Shown piece by piece: positions 18,276 to 28,800 of a stretch of DNA of 64,000 nucleotides. Origin of the DNA: Hymenobacter sp. GOD-10R (GTDB lineage: Bacteria > Bacteroidota > Bacteroidia > Cytophagales > Hymenobacteraceae). The notes below the pieces were generated by a model. The model saw only the letters and a list, made by a program, of their open reading frames with translations. It searched no databases and was not told where the DNA came from. The first letter of the stretch is position 1. Every line of letters starts with the position of its first letter. The stretch is from contig NZ_CP141184.1 of NCBI RefSeq assembly GCF_035609205.1, positions 682,001-746,000 of the forward strand, read 5' to 3'. The position numbers and the translations under genes were made by a program.

Positions 18276-18726
18276 AAGCAAGCACAAGCTACATGTTTTA
18301 ACCGCACACCCTAGCTATTCTCCTTAATAAGACTCCATTGGTTGGCTGTTGCAGGCGCTGCCAGGTTGCCCAATGTGCTTGCAATTAACTTTCGAAACCA
18401 AGTGTCGTAGTATTTCTCTTACTCTATGTAAGGTTTGTTGTGCAGCGCTCAGCCTATTTGAAGTAGAACCTAGCTAGCTCTACTCCTGAATAAGTAGCAC
18501 GAAGAACACAACGAGTCTATTCTCAAGGGCATGATTTCTACAAGTTAACTTGCGCCTCACAAGCAGTAGAACTTGTAGCACTTTTGCTCAAAGCCATATA
18601 AGCCGAAAAGATGTTATTAGGCTTGTGCAAGCTTGGCAGCCATTCGGTACGCCTAGCAATAAATACAGGCGGCCAGTTCATATGTCGCCGATAACCTAAT
18701 TTAACTCGCTCCTTAAGCAACAACTC
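18276..18726. other. Divergent intergenic region
   Basis: This 450-bp region lies between the glycosyltransferase (-) and yicC (+) and must contain both promoters. I see no RNA gene or repeat. A 79-codon - strand frame running from yicC into this region is judged to be a shadow. Confidence 0.4.
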
Positions 18727-19620
18727 ATGCTTCAATCGATGACTGGCTACGGTATCGCTCATCGCGAAACCGATCATTATTCGGCTACGGTCGAAATCAA
18801 ATCGCTCAACTCAAAAACATTAGATCTGAGTTTGCGCCTACCACGCTTTCTGCAAGATCGGGAGCTAGAAATACGCAACTTGGTTACTAAAAGCCTCGTG
18901 CGGGGCAAAGTCAACTTCAGCCTCGATTTTGTGCGGCCACGCAATGCAGTTCGGGCTGCCGCTGGCGTAAACCAAGAAATATTGCTGGCAACATACCGTG
19001 AGTTGGAGAGAGCTGCTGATTTGGTAGGAGCTTCTAAAGACCAACTTTTCACCTTAGCGCTCAACATGCCCGGCGTGGTACAGTCCGGCACAGAGGCGCT
19101 TGCTGCCGAAAACGAAGAGGAAATAGCTTGGGACGAACTGCTGCCTCTGGTGCACGAGGCTCTGGAGCGGCTCAACCAGTTCCGGCAAGATGAGGGGCAG
19201 ACCTTAACTAGCGAGATACTGAGCTACGTAGAAACCATCCGGGCCCAGCTAACAGAAATAGAACGCCACGACCCCGAGCGAATTGAGCAAGTGCGTCAGC
19301 GCTTGCAGCAGCATCTAGCCGACCTAACAGCTAATGAGCATTTTAACGTAATCCGCTTCGAGCAAGAAGTGCTCTACTATGTCGAGAAACTAGATATAGC
19401 TGAGGAAAAAGTGCGGTTGGCCAGCCACTTAAATTACTTCGCCGAAACAACGCGGCTGCCAGAGTCTGCTGGAAAAAAGTTGTCGTTTATTGCTCAGGAA
19501 ATTGGCCGTGAGATCAACACTATCGGGTCCAAAGCAAATGACTCAACTATTCAGCACTTAGTAGTTGGCATGAAAGAAGAGCTAGAGAAGATCAAAGAAC
19601 AGATTAATAACATCCTTTAG
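18727..19620 (+). CDS. yicC: YicC/YloC-family endoribonuclease
   Basis: A 297-residue cytosolic protein. It starts with the family signature MLQSMTGYGIAHRETDHYSA and the EIKSLNSKTLDLSLRLP stretch. It ends with the conserved C-terminal domain KKLSFIAQEIGREINTIGSKAND and a helix EELEKIKEQINNIL. Family members have been shown to be endoribonucleases, including ones acting on small RNAs in E. coli. In many genomes a guanylate kinase gene (gmk) follows; here it does not, and an AT-rich gap follows instead. The family call is very secure. Confidence 0.96.
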   Translation: MLQSMTGYGIAHRETDHYSATVEIKSLNSKTLDLSLRLPRFLQDRELEIRNLVTKSLVRGKVNFSLDFVRPRNAVRAAAGVNQEILLATYRELERAADLVGASKDQLFTLALNMPGVVQSGTEALAAENEEEIAWDELLPLVHEALERLNQFRQDEGQTLTSEILSYVETIRAQLTEIERHDPERIEQVRQRLQQHLADLTANEHFNVIRFEQEVLYYVEKLDIAEEKVRLASHLNYFAETTRLPESAGKKLSFIAQEIGREINTIGSKANDSTIQHLVVGMKEELEKIKEQINNIL

Positions 19621-19933
19621 CTTCTTGGGAGAAGTATAATGTAATTTGTACTTTATTAATAATAATTTTAATATTAATAATTTTGTATACTTAACCATGA
19701 TTTAGAATAAAAACAAGGGTGCTCTGAGCTAGTATAGAATATAAGTAAAAAATGAGCGTTGATAATCAATAGTTTATGATAAATATCGATATTTCGCTTT
19801 ATGTAACTAAGATTATTTTTGGTACAGTGCTTGCAAGCAGTATTTTTGTACGTAAATTGTGTTATCCAAACAGCAGGCCTGGTCTTCTACTAGGTAATTG
19901 AAAACGAACGATCATCCTCTTAAGGTTAGTGTT
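19621..19933. other. AT-rich intergenic region
   Basis: This 313-bp region is AT-rich, with runs such as TTATTAATAATAATTTTAATATTAATAA at its start (shown here only as the type of run). It should contain the yicC 3' end and the promoter of the next + gene. There is no clear terminator stem and no RNA gene. Confidence 0.4.
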
Positions 19934-20479
19934 ATGAAAAAAGTAATACTTTTTCCAGTCTTGTGCTTGATGCTGTCATTGATGGCTTTTCGCTCTGAAA
20001 TTGAGCTCATCAAGAAGCGTGTTCTAAGCGAGCGTGTTGAAATTCTTATCCCCAAAGGATTTGAAGTGATGAGCGAGCAGCAAATGGACTTCAACTACGC
20101 AAAAGCAACAAGCCGCCCCAGCGTAATCTATACGAACAGCAACGAGGCGAGCATTGCTTTCACGTACACCGAGACTTCTGCTGATCAGGACATGATTCAG
20201 ATGTACGCTGACAACTTCTATAAGACGTACACGAAGCAATACAAGGGAGCAAAGTGGTTCTCTAACGGCGTAAAGGAAATCAACGGCCGTAAAGTAGGCT
20301 ACTTAGAGTTGATGAAGCCTGAGCTAGGTCACGAAGTATATAATCTGGTTTTCTTCACCGACGTTGAAGACAAGCTGTTGCTTTGCACCTTCACTTGCGC
20401 TGATCGTCAGAAGCCTGAATGGGAAACCATTGCTAAGCAAATCATGGGTTCGTTCAGAACAAACGAGCCGCAGCACTAA
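19934..20479 (+). CDS. Exported protein of unknown function, Mog1/PsbP-like fold suspected
   Basis: A 181-residue protein with a signal peptide (MKKVILFPVLCLMLSLMAFR). The ATG at 19934 is preferred; an in-frame TTG at 19898 only adds a hydrophilic stretch before the signal. The mature part (RVEILIPKGFEVMSEQQMDF; ASIAFTYTETSAD; GRKVGYLELMKP; EWETIAKQIMGSF) has the strand/helix order seen in Mog1/PsbP-like or DUF1795 proteins. This assignment is inference from pattern only. It stands alone and ends in a strong terminator. Confidence 0.65.
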   Translation: MKKVILFPVLCLMLSLMAFRSEIELIKKRVLSERVEILIPKGFEVMSEQQMDFNYAKATSRPSVIYTNSNEASIAFTYTETSADQDMIQMYADNFYKTYTKQYKGAKWFSNGVKEINGRKVGYLELMKPELGHEVYNLVFFTDVEDKLLLCTFTCADRQKPEWETIAKQIMGSFRTNEPQH

Positions 20480-20505
20480 GAGTATCTACAAGAGGTATCT
20501 TTCTC

Positions 20506-20554
20506 AAAGCTCAGCTAGCATCGTCTTATGTCGATGCTAGCTGAGCTTTTTGTT
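20506..20554 (+). terminator. Terminator with an 18-bp stem
   Basis: Bases 20506-20523 pair perfectly with 20532-20549 around an 8-base loop. The right arm runs into a T-rich tail. The stem contains GCTAGC on both arms. It separates the + gene ending at 20479 from the - gene ending at 20604. Confidence 0.9.
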
Positions 20555-20603
20555 TTGGCGCAATAAGCACCTGGCTATATAACTCTGTACCGATAAGGAT
20601 GCT

Positions 20604-21902
20604 TCAACCCCCGAGGAAAGCTAGGAAGTTGGTTATCAAATGAAAAACACCAGTGAAAGCCGTGAGTGGCAAGGTCTCGGCCCGATCATAGACATCGTGG
20701 TAGGCAGTAATACCGCCACGGGTGTAAAGAAAGAAAGCCGGGACCCCACGCTCTGAAAAAGGAAAATGATCTGAATTAGCTGCGCGCCCACGGGCAGCTA
20801 TCTGCGGTACAAAGTGATTTGCATCATTAAGCTGCGTCAGGTGTTGGAAGGCAGATTCTAATAGCCGCCCATTCACTACTGTAATACCTTCGTCGCCGGT
20901 GCCTAGTAGGTCTAGGTTCATTAGAAAACGAATATGGGTAAGTGGAAACAGTGGGTGCTCCGTGAAGTATTGTGAACCTAGAAGGCCAGCTTCTTCGGCG
21001 CCAAAGACAATGAATGCGATGGAATAAGCTGGTTGATGAACTGGCTGAGCGTAATAAGCGGCTAGTTCCAGTAGCATAGCTGTGCCGCTGGCATTATCGT
21101 TGGCGCCGGGAAAATAAATGTCCTTACCCATTTGCCCGAGGTGGTCGTAGTGAGCAGTGACAACTAAAAAGGAATCAGGCTGCGTACGACCGCGCACATA
21201 CCCAATCAGGTTTTGCGTGTTGTAATAAGGCTCAAGTTTGGCGTCTACTTTTATCTTAATAGATGCCTTTACGGAAGTAGGCCACTTACTTGCTAGTACT
21301 TGCAGCCTTACTTGCGAGACTTGCTCTTGAGCAATGGAGGCTGTTAGCTTCCCATTCATCAGCGTGATGCGGGCGCTTGCTTGATCTAGGTGCTGAGCCA
21401 GTAGAGGCTCTTTAGCTAAGCGCGCAAGATCCCGCTGACGCAAGACGACAACCTGCCCACGTAATGGCTGCGCAAGGAAGCGTTGTTGCACAGCCTCATC
21501 GGAGAAAACGAGCGTATCTAACTGTGTTGCTGACTTTGCAAGGGTTCCGCCACCAGAAGCCGGCTCGACGATGAAATCAACCCCAGGTTGCAGGCGTGTA
21601 TTTCCGCACCGAAGCTCCGCTCTTCCTGGGAAGGTATTAACAGCAAGCGTAAAGGGTTGGGTATAGGAAGGGGTGAGTGGTTGTAAACCCAACGCTTGAA
21701 AGCGGGTGCGGAGGTAGCTTGCCGCTTTCTGGTCTCCCTGTTGTACGTAGCCTCGGCCGTGCAAAGCAGGGGAGGTAAGGTCGCGGATGGTCTGACGGAC
21801 GCGGGGCATGTCTTGGCCATCCGCGGCCGACGTAGCACTAAAGAAGAGTAGCGCTAACCAAGGTAATTTAGGCAGCAAGCTAACAGTAGGAGCTTCCATC
21901 AA
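20604..21902 (-). CDS. M28-family zinc metallopeptidase
   Basis: A 432-residue exported aminopeptidase-type enzyme with an N-terminal hydrophobic signal (WLALLFFSATSAADG). The two-zinc site of family M28 is complete: His251 and Asp253 (VTAHYDHLG), Asp269 (GANDNASGTAML), Glu303-Glu304 (FGAEEAGLLGSQYF), Asp331 (MNLDLLG) and His402 (AYHDVYD). A PA-like insert (residues 100-200) precedes the catalytic domain. Starts at 21902 or 21899 are equally possible. It is 19 bp downstream of vanZ in the gcvH-vanZ-M28 operon and probably acts in the periplasm on peptides. Confidence 0.93.
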   Translation of the reverse strand: MMEAPTVSLLPKLPWLALLFFSATSAADGQDMPRVRQTIRDLTSPALHGRGYVQQGDQKAASYLRTRFQALGLQPLTPSYTQPFTLAVNTFPGRAELRCGNTRLQPGVDFIVEPASGGGTLAKSATQLDTLVFSDEAVQQRFLAQPLRGQVVVLRQRDLARLAKEPLLAQHLDQASARITLMNGKLTASIAQEQVSQVRLQVLASKWPTSVKASIKIKVDAKLEPYYNTQNLIGYVRGRTQPDSFLVVTAHYDHLGQMGKDIYFPGANDNASGTAMLLELAAYYAQPVHQPAYSIAFIVFGAEEAGLLGSQYFTEHPLFPLTHIRFLMNLDLLGTGDEGITVVNGRLLESAFQHLTQLNDANHFVPQIAARGRAANSDHFPFSERGVPAFFLYTRGGITAYHDVYDRAETLPLTAFTGVFHLITNFLAFLGG

Positions 21903-21921
21903 AAGCTAGCTTATAGGCAGT

Positions 21922-22326
21922 TTATTGCCACCAGCGGCGCAAAGCCGCCATGCCCAGCAGCCCAATCACGGCACCTATAGAATCACTAATTAGATCGGAC
22001 CATTCGCCGTGCCGACCTAGGTTCATCGTCATTTGTAGCACTTCAATGAGGGCGCCAAACGCTATGCAGCCAATTAAGACTAGCGAGAAAACATGCGTAC
22101 GTAACCCAGGGAAGCGGCGTTGACGACCGGCAGAAAAGCAGGTTAAGACGGCAAGCAAGAAGAAAACTGCCGCATGAGCGGCGGTATCGAATGATAGCAG
22201 CTTCCACTGCGGTGTTACCGGCATCTCATCGGCCGGCGTGAGGGTAAGAACCAAAACAGTCACCGCCCACATCACCGGCAGGGCAGCAAAAGCTCGGCGG
22301 GACATGGGCGGTGCAGTAGTGAGCAT
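21922..22326 (-). CDS. VanZ-family membrane protein
   Basis: A 134-residue protein with four predicted membrane segments. It has the VanZ signatures: an early TLTP motif (VLVLTLTPADEMP), FDTAAHAAVFFLLAVLTCF, and GALIEVLQMTMNLGRHGEWSDLISDSIGAVIGL. VanZ-like proteins are small membrane proteins, one of which confers teicoplanin resistance; no enzymatic role is settled. An internal Met (MSRRAF) is an alternative start. It lies 12 bp after gcvH. The ruvA-sprA-gcvH-vanZ order is widespread in Bacteroidetes. Confidence 0.92.
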   Translation of the reverse strand: MLTTAPPMSRRAFAALPVMWAVTVLVLTLTPADEMPVTPQWKLLSFDTAAHAAVFFLLAVLTCFSAGRQRRFPGLRTHVFSLVLIGCIAFGALIEVLQMTMNLGRHGEWSDLISDSIGAVIGLLGMAALRRWWQ

Positions 22327-22338
22327 TACTAGCAGTAG

Positions 22339-22719
22339 TTAGGCACCAACAAGCTCGCCGTAAGTTTCGGCGGTTAGCAAGCCTTCGAGTTCAGAAGGGT
22401 CGGCAATGGATATTTTGATCATCCAACCGTCGCCGTAAGGGTCTGAGTTCACTGATTCGGGGCTGCCGTCGAGGTGGCCATTTACTTCCAGGACAGTGCC
22501 GGTGATGGGGCTAAAAAGGTCTGAAACAGTCTTTACCGCTTCTACGGTGCCAAAGACTTCGTTCTGTGCCACCTCTTTGTCTAGCGTGTCAATGTCAACA
22601 TACACGATGTCACCTAGCTCCTTCTGGGCATGGTCGGTGATACCGATGTAAGCAACGTCACCTTCCACACGGATCCATTCGTGCTCTTTCGTGTATTTCA
22701 GATCGGTAGGCAGATTCAT
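22339..22719 (-). CDS. gcvH: Glycine cleavage system H protein
   Basis: A 126-residue lipoyl-carrier protein of the glycine cleavage complex. It shuttles the aminomethyl group between P-, T- and L-proteins on a lipoylated lysine. That residue is Lys63 in FGTVEAVKTVSDLFSP, the canonical site. The flanking motifs (YTKEHEWIRVEGDVAYIGIT, ELGDIVYVD, NSDPYGDGWMIKI) are all present. The ATG at 22719 gives the standard length; a TTG two codons upstream is less likely. The other gcv genes are not nearby. It follows sprA on the same strand, with a strong hairpin between. Confidence 0.97.
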   Translation of the reverse strand: MNLPTDLKYTKEHEWIRVEGDVAYIGITDHAQKELGDIVYVDIDTLDKEVAQNEVFGTVEAVKTVSDLFSPITGTVLEVNGHLDGSPESVNSDPYGDGWMIKISIADPSELEGLLTAETYGELVGA

Positions 22720-22794
22720 GATCAAACAATATTTAAGGAGTAGGACAGAAGGCCGCAGAGCGCCCGCGCCTCAAAAGTAAAACGAGTAACTGAG

Positions 22795-22848
22795 TAGCGG
22801 AGCAACTAAGCCAAATTTATTGAACATCCTGGCTTAAGTGCTCCGCTA
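22795..22848 (-). other. Strong hairpin between sprA and gcvH
   Basis: Bases 22795-22804 pair with 22839-22848 (10 bp). After a 2x2 internal loop, 22807-22813 pair with 22830-22836 (7 bp) around a 16-base loop. There is no T-rich tail in the direction of transcription, so this could be an attenuator, a processing or stability element, or a weak terminator. Confidence 0.5.
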
Positions 22849-22862
22849 TTATTTACTGCGGC

Positions 22863-25800
22863 TTATTGCGACAAGCTATAACGCAACTGAATACCGCCTT
22901 CCGTTGCCGTGTTCTTAAACGAATTGCTCACCCTAGGTTCCGACACTGTGCGTGTGAAATAGAATTGCAAGTTCAGACGCTGATTGAGTGTATAGTCAAT
23001 CGTGGGGCGAAGCTGCACCTGTCGATTGCCGTTGGTAGTTTGGCTTACGGCTCGGCCAGTGCTGGCTTCGATTCCGCTAGCAGCAGCTTCATCAGGGTTC
23101 ACTACATCTTCGATGGACCGCTGAATGGTGGTGTTGTCGCGAATAGATAGATCTAAACGGGCGTTCAGTTCATTTCGTAGCACTCGTTGCTCCCCATTAA
23201 CCTTGAAAGGCAGCTTGAGGCGGTTGGTTACGAAGCCAAGGCCGATAACCATTTCTGTAGTGTAAAGCTCCGTTACCTGGGCGTTGGTGGTGTTCAAGCC
23301 AATGTTGCGTGCGGTACGGTATTCCACACGTCCCGTTAGCTTGTCCACTGTGGTGAAGTTCAGACCAATAAGTGGAGCTAACTGCTCCGAAATGGTTACC
23401 TGACCAAGCACGTAGTAGGGGATAAACTGGTTGTTAATGTTTGTAATGTCGCCTACGAACTGATTATTGCCAGTAACCACATTGAAGCTATTCAACTCAT
23501 AGCCATACTGCGTAGCAGTGGTGTAGCTTGTGATATTGTAAACGGAAGAGTAAGCATGGTTAAGCGTGATCGTGCGAAAGTAACGTTTGATAAAGGGTAT
23601 CTCGGCCAAACCATTATAGTCGATACGCCAGTTAGGGAGTGGAAGGGTTGCAAATGGTTGAAAGCGCTTGGCTTTGTAGCCATCCGATGATTTGCCCTTA
23701 TAGGCATCTAAAAAGGCTGGAATGAGTACGTCTTGGGAGTTGTAGCCATATCTACCACTTTTAAGCTCAAGCAAGTTTGTGGTAGGGTTGCGTACCTCCA
23801 CCCCTCCATTTTCTACCGATACCGGATTAGCAGCTGCTAATTTCTCACGCACAACACCGCGGTTTAGAATGAACCGGTTGAATGCTTTCGAAATATTTCC
23901 ATTAGCGCTTCGGTCACCAAACAGAGTTTGAATAGTGATGATGGAAGTGCTAAATGACCCATTGCCGAGCGCCTGAGTATTTTGAATTCTTCTATCACTA
24001 TAAGGTAACAATGTCGTCGTATCGACCTCTAGGCGGTAATACCGCTCCCGGTTGCGGGCTAGCTGCCGACGTGCGTCAATCTGGATGTTAAAGTCACGGA
24101 AGGGCTCCAGCGCGGTGCGTAAGGTAAGGTTCTCGGTTAGCAGTGAGCTGAGCGGTGTATTCAATAGGTCGCTGCGTTGCGTGTACCAGCCATTGCGGGC
24201 AGCGCGTTCGTACAGGCTATTTAAGTCATACTGCTGACCTAAGATAAATGGCACGCCTGGTGCATCCCAATCACTATTGAGACCAAAGAAGCGGGTACTA
24301 GGCAAGTAGCCGGGCAGCAGTGTACCATTGCTACGCGCGTAAGTGAAGTTGATAGAGCGGGCCGTCATCAAAGAACGAAGCACTGCTTTCAACACCCGCA
24401 GCTGCGGACCCTTGGTTGTATCTTTTACGACGGGCTCTTTGTTGGCGCCCGTCAACGAGCGCGGCGTAACAGCCCGGTCCTGGCCAGGGCCATCCGCAGC
24501 ACGGCCAGGTGCCGGTGCATTGTTGATGATGTTGAGGAAACGCACCTTGTTGTAGAGCTTCACCAAATCAATCTTCCCGTTAGCGCTTAGCTCCCCGTTG
24601 TTCTGAATAGTGTTACCTAGGTTCAGGCGGGTAGTGGCCGTGTCCTGCTGGCTGATGGGGTTTACGGGCGCACGCAGAGCAGTAGAGGCCGCTTGCCAGC
24701 TGTAGTTCGCTTGGTAACGAATATCTGATGATATCCAGTCGGTGAGCGGAAACTTGTCTAGAGGCAGCCGGTACGTGGCGGCAACAGTTTGGTTGAAGTT
24801 GGTAGTGCGTCCGCCACGGCGGAATAAATTATCGCGCAGCAGCTGCCGGTTCTGCCGAGAAATAGGGTCATCGCCAAGCGTAGGGCCTACTCCCTCATCT
24901 ACTACTCCGCGGTTAGTAGCCGTATAGTCCAGAATCAGGCTTTTGGTCAGATCCCACTTCAGGTCGTAAATACGGTTGATGAAGAAGCTCTTTTGGTACA
25001 CGCCAGCAATGCCATCACTGGTAGGCAACTGGCCTACTTCCCGCACCCGTTGTAGCAGCAACTCGTTGTAGCGGCGGTCGAGGTCGGCGCGGAAAGAGAA
25101 GCGGCTAGGTAGGGGTGTGAAATTGATATCCTGGAAAATCTTCAGGTACGGATTGTCCAACAGCTTAGCCTTGGCGAAAGGCGCGTAGTTTTTAGGCGTG
25201 GTCTGATACACGTAGGCCAGGGCACCTGTGTACGTTTTGTTGTAGTCGCGGTCAGTATTGATATCAGTGTGAGTGCGCTCCGTAATGGCGTAGCTCACCG
25301 CTAGGTTCTCGATATCATAAGGCCTGACTTTTTTGTCTGGATTGGTGCGTTCCTTATGCACGTTCAGCACGCTAAGACTTCGACTGTGGGTCTGCGAAAT
25401 GACTTCCTTGCGGTACTTAGCCCGATCGGCGGCACTTTCAAACTTTTGCAGCGACTGACTCAGCTTTGTATCTGGGTCGAGCGGGTCGTATTGGGGCGCA
25501 GCACTTTCGATGCCTGCTTGCAGCAGCACGGGCACACGCAGACCTAGGCTGACAGGCAGAAACTTGTCAGCGGCAACAGTGGCATTCAAATCGCCGCGGG
25601 TGATGCTGCTGGTGGTGCGGTCAATGAGCTTGGACTGCAAAGCACCGAATCCTACCGAGGTGTAGCTGCCGGTGGCGGTGATGTTGGCTACGTCAGCTAG
25701 CTTGGTGTTGAAGCGAGCTGTGGCCGCGAAGCCGCCTTCTCGGTCGAAGTCGTACACGCGGAACTCATCGGCCCAAATACACAAGGACTTGGGCGTCTTG

Positions 25801-28800
25801 TCGTCGGCGGGGTTTTGCACCCCGATCATTGCTCCTTGTACAGCGCTGAAGTCGGGGTTGCCAAGGATCGTAATTTGAGCCGGAACGCCGTTCTGCGCTA
25901 TGACTGTTTTTACGTAAGGCACCGTGTAAGCAATACCTAAGCGGTTTCGTTCTGCCTTTGCATCAATAAAGTCTTGAAAGCTGATCTGAACTTCGTTCTT
26001 TTCAGGCCATATATCCCTTGCGGTGTTCCCAGAACGGGTAATTTCTAATGGAAGCGAATATTCGTAGTAGTTCTGAGTATAGTCAGTGCCAATGCGGACA
26101 AAACCTCGTACAGAACCGGGTTCACCGGGAGTTATATTTTGAAGTGATGGGTCCTCCGTCTCGGCATGCAGGAACAAACGTAACTGTTTGTAACGCAGCA
26201 TATTGATGCTAATGTTCTTGTAAGCTGCTTTACTGAAGCCATCCTGCAACTCGTCCACGCACATGCGCAACGACTGTTCATTCTGCTGACGGCTCGTTGT
26301 TGTAGAACCATATTCCCGGTCGCGCTGGATGTTGGGTGGCGATATGTATGGAATAGCGCTAGTGCCTTGCACGTTGGCTAGGCCGTTAGTCTCTAAGCTA
26401 ACCGTTGAGATGTTGAAGGCACCAGCGTCGTTGGTGGTATTCACATAGGTTTGGCCCGGCTCTCCGATAACTGTTTGGAAACGACGCCACTGGTTGGCTA
26501 CAAACTGCATTTGCAGCATACGCAGCACTACCGGCTCTCGCCACTGGGTCAAATACATGCGCAGAAAGCGAATAGATTTGAACCCAAAAGATTTTGCGTC
26601 GCCAGTGCCCCGGTATCCCGTATATTGGCGAATGGGAATACGGAACTGGTACCAATTTACTGGCTCATTTGAGCCATTAGGGTTGGGGGCTGTTACTTTA
26701 TCAACAATGTTGTTTTGCCCTACTTCGAGTTGACCTGGTTGAAGCGGAATGCGATACTCATAATATTGCTCAACATCTGAAATAACGTTGTCACGGTTCA
26801 GGTCTTCTTTGTCGGGATAGGCGGTAGAACTCTGTTGACTGTTCTCCACTGAGTTGCCTTCCATGCCGTTGTACTGCTTGTAGCGACCTAGAATCTGTGT
26901 ACTGTTGGTATTGTAGAACCCGTCTAGATGGTGCCGGAAGTCGTCAGCGGAAGGATCTTCAAACTGGCTGTAAGCGCCTTGAAAGAAGCCTTGTTCGTCC
27001 GTATTGCCGAGGCCATCTAAGCCAACGTCCTGGCGTGTGCGACCCCCTGGGGCGGTACTGAAAGCGTCTGTTAGGAATTGCTGACGCGACACAACTCCCC
27101 AGTCAGTGGGTTGAACTACATCATTCCGGTTAGCTTCCGTGCCATCAGGCAAGCCGTTTTCAAACTCGTGTTGACCGTTGTCCCGTAGTGCGTCTTCTGA
27201 AATGGAGCCTAGGTTGAAGTATAGTTCGCCACCAGTTGTATTGTTCGACCCCGCAGTTGGCGAATCGCCAACTACACCGTTAGGACCTGCGATAAACGGG
27301 TCCATTAACCAAAACTCTAAGAACTCTACGTTAGCGTTGTCGAAGTCAGTGTCGAAGGTGATTTCTCGGCTAATACCACCGTAATGGTTCACAATGTTAT
27401 TACCATCGTCTATGCGCTGTCCGTCAGTGCTTACCCGCGGATTATAGTTGTAAGGTCCCCGTTCTCCTGGAAAGTAAGCTAGGTCCAGCGGATACTCATA
27501 CCCGTTGCCAGTTGCGCCGACGTCGCGGTTCGGGAACACTTCCGTGCGCAGAATACCACGGGTATAGTGGTTTTTATTAGCTGAGTAAGGAGTGATGCCA
27601 GCAGGCTTACTGGGTCCATTCGTGTAGTACGTCTGGTCGATGGTGTACCAGGCAAGTTTAGCGCGGTTGTAGGCAACGGCAAGGCCGGTAGCGCTGCCCA
27701 CGAGCGGGGAAGGCGTAGCAGCTAAGCGCCAAGCCGTGGCTACGTTGGTACCACCTAGGGTATACGGCGTGCTAGCATTCTCAAAGTCGTCGATGTACGA
27801 CACGCCATTCTCGCCCCGGCCTAGCTTGGTTTTGCCGGGCACAAATTGCGCAAATTCACCACTGAATGCTACCGAAGAAGGCTCCTTGGTCGAGATAAAC
27901 GGTAAGGCATCGAGATACTTCGTGAGAGCCCGCGACTCACGCCGCATGTTCACATCGAGACCGTACATGGTGTTGTTGCCCGGTTCGTCGCCTATGTTGA
28001 CGCGGTTGATACCTGGGGCCTGATTTTCGGTCAGGTGCAATACCGTCGCACCGAAGTTCACATCTTGGTTGAGACGATAATCGAAGCGGGCACCGACTAG
28101 CTTGCGCGGCTGCACCTGCACCACGGCATTTTTCTCGAACGTGATGTTCAGTGCATTGGCCGAGTTTAGGTAGCTAGGATTGAGAATCTTGACCTTCGCC
28201 TGATCGTAAAATACTTGATAATCAACGCCTTCTTGCAACAACGTGCTGCCCGACATAACCCGTACCGAGCCTTGAGCTACGCCAATGCCTGGTAAGTTGA
28301 TTTCGTCAGTAGAAGTAGCCTGAAAACGTCCCCGCAGCACGAACTTGTCTTTCACCTGCACTTGTTGTGCGTCGGTCTGCGTTTGGTTGTAAAGCTCCGA
28401 GTAAACGTATTTGCCGATCAGAGCTCTCTCCGCGGTTGCGTTGGCGCCCGTTGTGTCAAACTGAGCCCGTAAGTAGCTGCCAAAGGGCTGCACGTTGGGG
28501 AAGATGATGCGACCTAGCTCAGGATCGATAGTGATACCAGACAAGAAGTCAAAGTTACCGTCGGAGTTCCGGTCGTTGTTGGGGTTTACGTTGTCGAGGT
28601 TAAGAACTTGAACGAGTGGAATATTAGCAATGCGTTCGCCTTCCTTGAGCGAGATTAGATCGACGCCCGTTTGGTCATCCTTATAGACGATGTTGAGGCG
28701 GAAGTTATCCCGGTTGAGCTGGTTTGCATTCAGAGAATAAATGTTCTTCATCAGCAGATCCCACGTTGGTAGGTTGCCTGTTGCCAGGTTCGGGTTCTGC

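Noticed and set aside
18538..18777. 79-codon - strand frame overlapping the yicC start
   Set aside because: It crosses the start of a secure gene and shows no family signature.
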